Assembly: GCA_026874595.1 (NCBI GenBank)
Contig: CM049307.1
Coordinates: forward strand, 55,139,870-55,203,869
Direction: 5' to 3'
DNA from: Sipunculus nudus
Lineage: Eukaryota; Annelida; Sipuncula; Golfingiida; Sipunculidae
Length of the DNA stretch: 64,000 nt
Position 1 is the stretch's first letter. The number at the start of each line of letters is the position of its first letter. Positions 1 through 10,085 of this stretch are shown here, piece by piece. Both the position numbers and the translations under genes were made by a program. The notes below the pieces were generated by a model. It saw only the letters and a program-made list of their open reading frames with translations, did no database searches and was not told the origin of the DNA.

Positions 1-449
1 TCAAATTTTCCATTATTCTGGACGGTACTTCGAAGCCCCATAGCTCACAAGTTTTGGGTAACAGAGACCTTATTTTAGGTTTCAAAAGGATGTATTTCAT
101 TGACCTCCTTGCATGTCAAGATAGAACATTCTAGGTCCAGTGGTTACGACTTGTGCCCTTTTAACATATGACCTCATTTTAAAAGGTCTCAAAACAGAGA
201 AAATAAATCGTTGTTATGGATATGTGACGGGGTCCTTAATATCACTAAGAAATGAATTTTAAACAGTTCTCTTCTGGCCAAATATAATATGAAATCAAAT
301 AACTTTTTAAATATGTTGTTATCAAGTCTTTGTCACGTTTTAGGAAAATGAACAGAAATGAGGTAACACTTTGACAATTGACAACTGACATATAGGTATA
401 GCATATTTCTAAAATATGATGTAACTAGAAAAGCACCAAGAGAGCATAG
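1..449. other. AT-rich non-coding stretch
   Basis: No convincing coding region, repeat boundary or RNA gene is visible. The sequence is AT-rich with stop codons in every frame. Confidence 0.5.
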
Positions 450-705
450 ACCTCCGCCAATGGTAGCTCATTACCCCCATATGGCAATATCAGTAGGCAG
501 CATTTTTCCTTTTAAAAAATCCTGGATCCAGAGGGTGAACCGGATCACGCCCAAATTTTTATATTTTATTTTATGTTTGCCGAGCTATCCGGAAATTTCC
601 ATCAAAATCCGTTAATAATTATTTTAGTAATATAGCTAACAGACAAACAGACAGACAAAGAATCCAACGCCTATAAAAACATAATTACCCGCCCCTTGGC
701 GGAGT
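450..705. repeat. Short interspersed element with inverted ends
   Basis: The stretch begins with ACCTCCGCCAATGG and ends with CCTTGGCGGAG, so the two ends are inverted copies of CTCCGCCAAGG. Near the 3' end it has ATCAAAATCCGTTAATAAT followed by a CAGACAAACAGACAGACAAAG run, an arrangement that recurs in many small mollusc repeats. I infer a non-autonomous element. There is no coding capacity and I cannot assign a superfamily. Confidence 0.5.
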
Positions 706-914
706 TAAGAATCCCTATAAAGTTGTCAAGAAAAAAGCAATGCCCCTGCAAACTCTGTGGATTGCACATATATATCTGTTCTGAAAATATTTATCATCTT
801 GCTCTGTTAAAAAATACAATAAATAACAGTAAACTCACCTCTAGCTCTGTCACACCGTCTGCGTTGGGCGTACTAACAGTAACTAACTGAAGGAGATAAT
901 GCATATACATAATG

Positions 915-1280
915 CATGCATGATTCTGTTTTAAGAATACGGTTTCTCAGGGAAACATTGGGACCCTTCTCGCCTACTCAGGTTGCCGGTGAAGTGTTAT
1001 ATATATCCTTGTATCACACTTTGTGTCAGGAAAAGAGATAACACAGCAAACAAATCCAAACTAAATGGGACTTAACGCACTTGACCGCATCTTAATCGTT
1101 TTCGTACATGAAATGTGACAAATGCAAGTATTAAGTTTGCGTAGGTCGGAAAAAAAGAAGAAATAACGTTTCCTCAAACACCCTCATTAAGTGCGTTTTG
1201 ACAGGAGGAGTTCACTTTTGACCTCGTCCAAGTAATATATCCAATAAGTTAAGCTTTGATACATTGATTATATACCGTGA
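915..1280. repeat. Paralogous non-coding block shared with 57308-57681
   Basis: The order of words such as AGAATACGG, TTCTCGCCTACTCAGGTT, CCTTGTATCA, AAGAAATAA and GTTTCCTC is shared with 57308-57681, with many substitutions and small indels. Neither copy has a conserved reading frame. It is one of several blocks showing that the flanks of the NAT16-like genes were duplicated along with the genes. Confidence 0.6.
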
Positions 1281-2048
1281 AAATGCCTTGTCTCGGGTTG
1301 CCCATTTGAGTTAATTTGCATAGAGAAGAATTTCCTCACATTGACAAGTAGGTCAAAGAGGGTGATTCCAGCCATAAATAGCTAACCCAATTGATGGGTC
1401 ACGACCGAGCTAAAGAGAAAACGGCTGCCTGCTCAAGTGATAGTCTCTCCGGTCCGTCACGGCGCTTCCCTGACGGTGATTGCTGATGAACTCGCTGAAC
1501 GATCGATAACTCCCCATAGAACAGTCCTTTGAAAGATCACAATATACATATGCTAAGATTAACTATTCAAGGGGGAATGCTTTGGGTACCTGGCTTATAT
1601 ACTGCTTCGAACAAACAAGCGGCTTGATATATCGTCCGGAACTATAACGGAAATGTATGATTCAATATGAGACTCGCCTCGACATAAACAGCATGGCGCC
1701 GAAGTTGTGCTCTGAGCGTTTAAATCTTTTCAATACCTCCCGTATATCATTTGCCTGTATATAGATATGTATCTATACAAACATAGTTTCAAGTTATAAC
1801 TAGTTTGTTTGGCATTTTTCTCCCACAGTTCTGCCTTTTCTAGTTCCACGCTTTTATTTCAAAATATTCAACCTAATCTTATACTAACAATTTAATATCC
1901 CATGAATTATAATGTTACCTGACGTTTTTACTTAAAGATCGTCAAGTTTTATTAATTCCTTATCATATTAACAGAACAAGAGGTGAATATGTTTTCATTA
2001 AATTCATTTGAGCACATAAACATTATCTCAAACCTTAAATATTTCACG
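1281..2048. other. Non-coding stretch
   Basis: No gene is recognised. A short part near 1305-1370 (GTTAATTTGCATAGAGA followed by TTTCCTC) resembles 4217-4270, so it is probably another piece of duplicated flank. Confidence 0.4.

Positions 2049-2106
<58 letters not shown>
2049..2106. repeat. (TA)n followed by (GA)n microsatellite
   Basis: About 24 bases of alternating TA run directly into about 34 bases of alternating GA. Confidence 0.95.
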
Positions 2107-2109
<3 letters not shown>

Positions 2110-2157
2110 AACTAGAATAGTCTGCAAGACTTTATACATATTGTTAATATTATAAAA

Positions 2158-2589
2158 AAGAAAGTTCGTGAACAGTCTTTGGCGCAATTAGTTCATTATT
2201 TTATTACTTCAAAATTAGATTATTGCAATGAGCCCTTGTGTAGAATTCGCTCATCATTAACAATTCGACTGCAACGTATACAGAATGCTGAAGCAAGATT
2301 TATTACGGTTGCTTCAAATTCAGATCATATTACACCAATTTTATATTCTTTGCATTGCTTGCCCGTTGTGCAAAGGGTAAAATTCAAAATTATTAATTCT
2401 TCTTTTATAAGGAAATACATAATTTAGCTCCTTTTACCTGCAAGAGCTTATACACAGTTATACTTCAACAACAAGCCTTCGATCCGCAGCAAAAAACTTA
2501 CTGACCGTGCCTTTCACGAAATCGTCCTGATTACAAAAGCTAAAAGTAAACTAGAAACATATTTGTTTACGGAATATTTTTATGCTTAG
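2158..2589 (+). pseudogene. Non-LTR retrotransposon reverse transcriptase, C-terminal remnant
   Basis: The conceptual translation at 2179-2427 carries the ordered hallmarks of the RT C-terminal region in Jockey/CR1-like LINEs: SKLDYCN, then RLQRIQNAEAR, then HITPILYSLHCLPVVQRVKFKI. After one frameshift the tail continues at about 2452-2589 (IRSKKLTDRAF, then KSKLETYLF and a stop). This matches the usual end of ORF2. The palm domain with the catalytic FADD motif is absent, so this is a 5'-truncated, dead copy, as expected after target-primed reverse transcription. The leading codon of the open frame is TTG, so no start is proposed. The exact clade is uncertain. Confidence 0.85.
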
Positions 2590-2599
2590 TCATTTTCAG

Positions 2600-2870
2600 C
2601 TCAGCTGACTATAAGTCATCTGAGCTATAGTCATGGTCATCTGTCCGTCGTCCGTCCAGCCGTCCGTTAACAGGTCACGTTTTGAAACCGTTAGACCTAT
2701 AAATCCAACATTTTGCATACAGTTAGATGTCCCCGGTATCACTTTCCATGCCGAGCATGGGGTTGCTAGGATTTCTCTCCTGTTTGGTATTAAAGAAACG
2801 CCTAAATTTACCATTAAAAACGCATTTTTACGCTTCAAGACTGCCTTATATATAAAAAAACACTGATCTG
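2600..2870. repeat. Probable dispersed repeat with GTCCGTC runs
   Basis: Directly after the LINE remnant, CATCTGAGCTATAGTCATGG is followed by CATCTGTCCGTCGTCCGTCC. Such GTCCGTC runs are typical of abundant short repeats in bivalve genomes. Reading frames on both strands here are incidental. The assignment rests on pattern memory only. Confidence 0.35.
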
Positions 2871-4539
2871 ACTTTAATCATCCTTAATATGTTTATTTCT
2901 CTATATATTTCCTATCTACATACCCAAAATTAGGCCAGTATTGTGTAATTTCTTGAAGTTATGGGCCCCTACAAAATGCACCTTGTGAAAACAAAAATCG
3001 GGAATATATTTACTCACTTAACATGAGAATTGCTGAAGCTAGAGACTTTTATTTTCACAAATATAACTTTATTTGACCAAAATTCAATTGTCTACTCAAA
3101 ATTAGATCGGAATGTTGCCCATTTTTTGAGTGATTAACATAAATATAAAGTCAGTGTCTGCAGTAACTACCATAGAGAGCCTTTCTGTCTTTATCTCACT
3201 TTTCCAAGGTTTCTCAGCAGTTCTAGCTGTTCTATATATTATTTTTCGTGTTTTTTTTTCCTGCAGCCTGCACAGCCTTTTTTACGTGTATCCGTAGACT
3301 GTAGGATATTTGATTTTCACCTGTACCACAGGCCTATATGTTGGAATGTCTACAACTCTGTCTACTGAAATAGTTCTTGAGGGGATCAGTGGCCTGCAAG
3401 ATCATTAGTCTAACAGAATAAAAACAATGATTACAGTTTTATACTCATGTCACTCATTTCAGGATGTAATGGGGTTAATCAACCAACGTCAGCGTGATCC
3501 AGGCACCTCGCAAGCGGCCAAGGACTGGTTTTGCTGCTGGAAGATACGCTGGTGTTCCCCTTTTCAGTGTCTGAAACAGTCAGATGCCAAGTCCATCAAC
3601 TCTACCAATAATTCGGGATGCCATCAGATTCAGCCAATACATGAACTTGTATTTTCTCCAACATGCACAATCCTTGATAGAACATGGGTCCTCACATAGA
3701 ATCATTCAGCCGGTGAAAAGGATACGAAGGCAAACATGGGTATCCTTTGACACAGCCACTGGAAAGTACATAATAAGCTGTTGACGGATTTAAATCTAAG
3801 CACTTACACATGTTGGCTAGGGATAATAAATTAGTATATGCTTCAAACTATATGAGCCTGGGGCGGACATGTGTATCCTCTTGGTATTATTCATTTGGTA
3901 ATTTAATTTAAAAGGCAGACAAAGGTCTCCATCAGCTACTATGAAGTGAAGAATATAAAAGACTTTAAATGATAAAAGATATTATTGTAATGGGTGGGGA
4001 GATTTATCGAGTTAGTACTATAAGCAATCTTATGAGGGAATTAGTGGGTTTATTTTCAACTTCAAGATCACTATCTGGTGACCAGAATCCAGGACGTGGC
4101 ATGGGTGGTTTATCGGACTTGGCTTCTCACTTTTGCCTTGACATGCACACATGAAGCATCTGCTTGGTGAAGGGTTACTCCAAAACAAATACCTCAATAC
4201 CACTTCCAAGAATCGTATGTGCTTTGTTAATTTGCATAGAGAGGGGTTTCCTCCCACTCATAAGTAGATCGCATCTTTAATCGTACAAGAACGTAAATGA
4301 AAATAAATGAAAATATACAGACAGAAGGAAAATGAAAGTTCAGTCTATACTTATTGCAAAGTCAGTAGATACGTCAATTAGAGTTTTTACCTCATCGCAT
4401 CTCAAATATGAGGTAAATATTCCATCTTTGCAGTCAGTTGACTGTAAATTTATGAATGTGGTTACCATCTTGAGATGTTTTTTAAGGATCTTTATATTTC
4501 TGATAATCAGCGTCGTCCCTGGTACACTTCCTCATATAT
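2871..4539. other. Non-coding stretch, nothing recognised
   Basis: Small open frames (for example 3427-3699 and 3969-4154) overlap on both strands and have no recognisable motif. They are read as chance. The segment at 4217-4270 resembles 1305-1370. Confidence 0.4.
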
Positions 4540-6050
4540 AATAAACGGTAACGCTGGGACAGAGCAATATTCTTCATTTCTCATGAAAGGTATCCTCAAG
4601 CAAACTCAAATTGAAGCCATGTATTGCATTACCTTTCTTATTGGTCCTTTAGCTATTGTTATCAGGTAAAGTCAATTCATATACAGATTACAACTCCAGC
4701 TAATGTTTAATTTCATCTTAACGTATATTCATAATATATACATCTTATTTACCAAATTGTATAACACAGGAAGAGTGTAAAAGAATTGTGATGGTTCCTT
4801 TAAGAAATTATGTACCATTGTATCCTTTATATAGGCAATTTCATATGTAATTTACAGCTTCAGCATGCCACTATGAGCTGAAACGGTATTCACATTGGCA
4901 TGACTGCAGCTGGGACAGCTATTTTTAAATCAGGCCTTCATAGACTTATTCAAGCTTTGGTAGTAGCATCCATTTCAGAACGAATCTGTATGGGGCATTG
5001 TTATAATCCAATCCATCTTCCATCCCTTCTTGTTCTAAATGCTTAATCCATTTAAACAACTACTTTCTCTCCTATTCAAATAACCCTGTACTAGAGAATC
5101 TAGCAGTACGCAAATAATTTCGATATGCTGCCCCTTTACCTTTGCATTCTTTCTGTGCCGCCATGCAATTGACATCCCTTCCAAGCAAATAGTATTGCAT
5201 CTATCAGTGGCATAAGATATTTTATTTCAAGGTTATCCCCTTTAAAATCATTTCTCCAATAATCTCTAACTGTGGCTGGAAACTTAGAGTTACCTCTTGG
5301 TCATGGACTGTCAGACGGGACCCGCACATTTTTCAGTACGGTAAGTTATGTTACAATTGACATTACATATTGGTATTTTTTTTTATTAGACCTAATTTGA
5401 GCCGACAAAATCCATTTTTTTCGTAAATCAAAATCGGCATGATGATTCAGCCTCTTCATAAAAAGTGGCATTATTTAGGATATGGGCAACTACACAAATG
5501 GCCTTCTTATATTTGCTTGAGACAAGTTTCGTCATGCCCTTGTGCCCTCGTAGAGCAAAATCGTGGATACGTGACTGAAAACGGCAGCTCCCATGATCCC
5601 CCTTCCGAGAAACCGTGAGAAATCAACCTGTCGGGATTAGATTAGGGTGCGGGATTGTGACAGGAAGGTAATCCTAAATTAGCTAGTTGTTTCTGTTTGA
5701 GAATATTTTATATGAGTATGTTATCATGCATTCGAAATTGCGAACCTTTAACTACAAGGCCAACACATTGAGGCTCGGAAGAGAAACTAATCATAACACT
5801 AGACAAGTACATGATAAGAGGAACACGGAATACTTCATAGAATCCTGTACAAAAGGTTCTTTAAAACATAATTAACAAGAGGCCATATTAATGGCTAAAA
5901 ATATGATTTTATCCAACAGTATCGTACGAATGTCAAGAACTGTGGAAAAAAATAAATTTCAGGAATGTTCATATCACCTGGGGAAAGACTTGTATTGGAC
6001 TTAGTGTCAAAAAATAGAAGTGATATTCATTATGTGGTTTCAAAATCTGT
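4540..6050. repeat. Paralogous non-coding block, copy 1
   Basis: It shares ordered, diverged sequence with 13490-14700, for example GCAAACTCAAATTGAAG, TAATCTCTAACTG, GGCTGGAAACT, ACCTCTTGGTCA and GACAGGAA. The end also resembles 57930-58055. No reading frame is preserved between the copies. It lies 5' of NAT16-like copy 1, and its partner lies 3' of that gene, so the gene sits between two related blocks. Confidence 0.6.
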
Positions 6051-6960
6051 ATACCTGGCCTAATAGACTCGAACGCAGAAGAAGAAAACCGTTACATCCA
6101 AGTCTCATACTCGTTGAAAAAAAAAACATAAAAATTAATACATTCCTAGTGCATAAAGACAATGCCAATCAAGCAGAGACGCATATGTGTAAATAAAAGT
6201 TTGACAGATAATTGTAATGGATAGACTACAGGTCGGTTGTGGGGGTGATGAGACCCATATCCAGCTTCAAACTCGCTGATCCATTAAAGGCCTGATGGGT
6301 CAAATAAAAGGGAATGGGGAAATCTGATACCTATATGTCTTCTGTCAGCAAATGTCTAAGGAAACACCCATCCAAGGAATATTCTGACATGGTATGATTG
6401 GCTTTGTCTGCTACCGATTGGTACTGATTGGAAATGGCTTTAAGTTACCGTACTGGAGTCTAAGCTAACAGACATATTTCCCCTGGTCATTCCATATTCT
6501 TACCTCTAAACAAGTTGGATCCGAAAAGATGTACATTTCACCTTCTTTAGTTGTGCCTGCACATGTATCTTGCCAGAAGCTGCAGTTTACATCTTTGAAC
6601 CACATCAGCTTTTCAGTTTGGTTATATTTTCTTTAAAAAAATCATTTTCTGTGGCCGGAGTGATAACATTTTTTCTATCTGAACTGAACGAAGGACAGCA
6701 ATGTCGTGGGCAAGTTATCTTATATTCCTTCAGAAAGTGTAGGTCTTTTCCATTTGCAAAGCCTCAAACAGCATTCCCTGCTCTCCATCAGCACACAAGA
6801 CCACCCCCCCCCCCCCCCCCCCCCACTGTACGCGGAAACACGGTTGATGGTGCGCGATGCTGAATACGGAGAATTAAATAAGCAATTTCTTAGAGTGGTA
6901 CTGCACTAGTCATTTAACTCCTATAGACACTAAGACAGCAGTTCTATCTAGCCGAGCGCC
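6020..6960. repeat. Paralogous block shared with 49800-50620 and 62710-63530
   Basis: Shared landmarks in order are TGTGGTTTCAAA, CATATGTGTAAATA, ATATCCAGCTT, CTCGCTGATCCAT, CTGGTCATTCCATATT, GAAACACGGTTGAT and GACACTAAGACAGCAGTTC. This copy is more diverged and carries a poly-C tract at about 6804-6824. The conserved part covers an Ig-like exon remnant, listed separately. Confidence 0.7.
6465..6615 (-). pseudogene. Ig-like V-type domain exon remnant
   Basis: Read on the minus strand, about 48 codons run from LMWFKD through a cysteine, KEGEMYIFS and IWNDQGKYVC, followed at once by a stop codon. The terminal D-x-G-x-Y-x-C is the F-strand signature of Ig-superfamily domains, and the upstream Trp fits the C strand. 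The region before the Trp has a stop codon, so this copy is broken. Homologous copies at 50017-50364 and 62927-63274 keep the frame open further upstream. The original gene and its function are unknown. Assignment to the Ig fold is inferred from the motif spacing. Confidence 0.45.
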
Positions 6961-7309
6961 TCTGCCAAATTCAGCCCTTATCCTATCGTACCACTAAACT
7001 CATTCTGTTTAAATTAAAGTAGTTTAGGCAATAATAAGAAATAAACGATGACGACGTGGATAAATAAACAGTAACGTTGACGACAGAAGGCCGCCGGTCT
7101 TACGATTAAAGGTCAATACTTCTTCCTTGCAGTAAATGAAGCAAGGTCTGTGACAGTTCGGATCGGAAAGGAACGCTGCGTGTTCTGGACCCCACTGGAT
7201 TTTTCACGAATCGTACGAATGTGTAAATCTATTCACATAGCGTATGGTTATCAATATTGAAATCAATCAGACGATCACAACCTCAAAGAACCCAATAACA
7301 CCAACTTCA
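6961..7309. other. Non-coding sequence 5' of NAT16-like copy 1
   Basis: No reading frame or repeat is recognised. Confidence 0.4.
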
Positions 7310-7450
7310 TCTTACCTATTTAGAAGAACTATATACATGAGTATATAACACGCCGTTTAATGAAGCTTCACGCTCCAATAAACCAGACGAGCCTATTGCT
7401 AGGAGTATTGTGCAATCTCCTGTTTAGGTTCAAAGACAAGTCACGCAAGA
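7310..7450 (+). promoter_or_regulatory. Candidate core promoter of NAT16-like copy 1
   Basis: A TATATAA box lies at about 7342-7348, roughly 215 bases upstream of the ATG at 7563. The block around it, including the stretches GCCGTTTAATGAAGCTTCAC and CCAGACGAGCCTATTGCTAG, is almost unchanged at 28075-28205 in front of copy 2. This is stronger conservation than in the intron flanks. A promoter plus 5'UTR is the natural reading, but no transcript evidence is available. Confidence 0.5.
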
Positions 7451-7562
7451 GACAGTTCATATACACATTACATAGTCACAGTCTTGTTTTGCTGTGAACA
7501 AATTTTATCAGCGGGTGTTTGATATTGTAAATGCAAACCATATTTCCTTAAAACAAACTAAA

Positions 7563-7736
7563 ATGTCAAGTGATTCGGATGTCAGCTACAGAATAGCTAC
7601 CTTAGATGATAAACAGGGAATAATGCGTATAAAGGAAAACCTTTATGATGGTATGGATTACATACCGGACAATTATGAAGTTATGTTCAAGGATCCAAGT
7701 TGTTATCCTTACGTCTTGGAAAAAGATGGAGACATA
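7563..7736 (+). CDS. Exon 1 of NAT16-like copy 1
   Basis: 58 codons from ATG to the GTAAGT donor at 7737. Reading past the donor runs into the (TA)n tract and gives a meaningless Tyr-Ile repeat, which supports the donor. Confidence 0.85.
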
Positions 7737-7753
7737 GTAAGTGTTAGCATGGG

Positions 7754-7798
<45 letters not shown>

Positions 7799-7800
7799 TG

Positions 7801-7843
<43 letters not shown>

Positions 7844-10039
7844 AGAGACAGACAGACAGACACGGAAGGGGGCGGGGTTAGTGAATTATTAAACTGCAAC
7901 CGGCTTTACCTAGATGCCTCCACTGATTGCAGGCGTTGCTAAAGGAGTAAATAGACGATACAGCTACAGTTACAGCTACAATCCTCCAAAACTAGTCTGT
8001 TCGGTCGCACTCATTTAACCAGTCAAGGATTTAATTTGCGCCGAGTTGAATGTAATCGAGTAAAATATTACTCATTTTATTTAATGTCTAAACTTATCAA
8101 AGGTGACGCATTTATAACCACTCTTCCTGTTAAGAAGGTTTTTGTGGAAGGTTTTCCAGCCTCGTGCCTCTATTTAATAAAACCGACTGTATTTCTGTCA
8201 TGTGATTGACAAGGGGACCTTGGATGTCTGAATGCTCTAATTTTCAAATAATGAGAAAAGTGATAATAAAACTATGTTATCCTTTATTTTTCAGATTTCT
8301 TTCCTTTGTTACTGGGTGATTGAGAAGGGTACATCGGTATTTATATCTACTGCCAGAACCAAGAGTGAGTTTGAGAAGAAGGGCTATATTAAAATCTTGG
8401 CCCAACAACCCCTCAATGACATAGTGAGGAAACATCCGAACATAAAAACACTTCGCTATACGTTTGATAATCCATATTATGTGAAGCGCATAGGAAATAA
8501 TCCAGCTTGGGGATTCGTGACGGGCCGTTATGTAAGTATTGATAGATATATGAGTCAATATCCATCAGAGGTCTCTCCAAGGATGGTTCTTTGCCTGCCT
8601 CCGTGAGTGAAGCGCTAGGCAGGCTGGGAACCATACCAATGTCTACCCGCTTCAGGTTTCCGCTAAGATAATCTGTGTTCGAGCTCATGGACTATTTATA
8701 TTTGACCTCAAAACCATGGCGCACCCCCCCCCCCCCCCCCCCCAACAAGGCCAACATAGATTTAAAATGATAAAAACTCCATGATAGCAGCTGTAAAACA
8801 TTTTTGACACGTCACTTAAGTTATTTCTCGTCATGTCTTTCAGTAAGATGATTAAAAATTCAATAGACCTGAAGACTTACTTGTGACATTAATTAGCTGT
8901 CCACGTGTCGTTATTATGGGTCTGGTAGATGAATATTCATTATATTACAGCGACAGATCCTATTTAAACGTACACCTATGTTACGGCCCCTATTGTAATA
9001 ACGTCCCCTATTGTAATAATATAATTATTATTAACTATTGTAATGTAATATTATAACATAAGGGGTTACAAATGAGCTGTTTCTCGAAACCCCTTTTGTA
9101 ATAACGTGCACTATTGTTTTAATTATTACATTAGGGGTTGTATCTGCAACCCCTATTGTAATGAAAGTTTTATTACATTAGGGGTTGCGGTTGCAATGGT
9201 TTTTACACAACAGCTTTGGTAAAAAAAATGTGAATACTGTGATACCACACTTAAATCGATGCCTATAGACATGTTACTCGTAATTTATAATGTTACAAAT
9301 ATTTAAAAAAGTACCATCGATTCATGAATAAAATTATCCCTTGACCAAATTACATTTGTGACTTTAATAAACACTTACCGTTACAGTGATGAACTGTTAA
9401 AAACTGTTGAGAGGGCCGATGAATAGCTGTTTTTGCCCGTGAATTATTATTAATGTGATATTATATATTTTGTACAAAAATTATATTATAATAAATGTTA
9501 TATATCAAAGTATTGATATATCTAAATAAAAATAAGCCACGTATGACTGCGAAATCCTTTTTTCATGGAAACAGAATATACATATGAACGGATAGTTTAA
9601 AGACAATAATTGCTTTATTCTGGAAATTATTCTTTATTTTCATTTTATTCCAAGAACTATATTGTTATTTGTGGACAATATTACCATGATCCATTATTAC
9701 AATAGGCAAGGTTATTACAATACAGGTTGGACCGGGTAACCCAAATTGTAATAACGTCCAATATTGTATTAACCACGGTATTAGACTATTGTTGTGTGTC
9801 ATTAATGGGGTAATTGCCATGGGACCTGACGTTGAATTTAATACAACTTTTGTCACTTCAGTCTTAAACAGGACAAAGGTAGTAACAAACAGGTGTTCAT
9901 ACATTTCACTGTTCATACATTTCACCCCTGTTCAGAGTGTTCTCCAGAAAGATTGTTAGTTTATTGAGATTGACATATTTGTCTGTTTGCAATTTAAAAA
10001 GTGCGCTGTGGATACCCTAGTGTAGTTTCTAATAGATGG

Positions 10040-10085
<46 letters not shown>

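Noticed and set aside
3427-3784. Two overlapping + strand frames
   Set aside because: No motif, no paralogue in the window, and composition like the surrounding non-coding DNA.
6570-6909. Proline-rich frames through a poly-C tract
   Set aside because: The proline run is the homopolymer. The conserved signal here is on the opposite strand (Ig-like remnant).
7737-7841. C-terminal extension of NAT16-like exon 1 through the (TA)n tract
   Set aside because: It gives an Ile-Tyr repeat. Splicing at GTAAGT (7737) joins to exon 2 and restores the family alignment.
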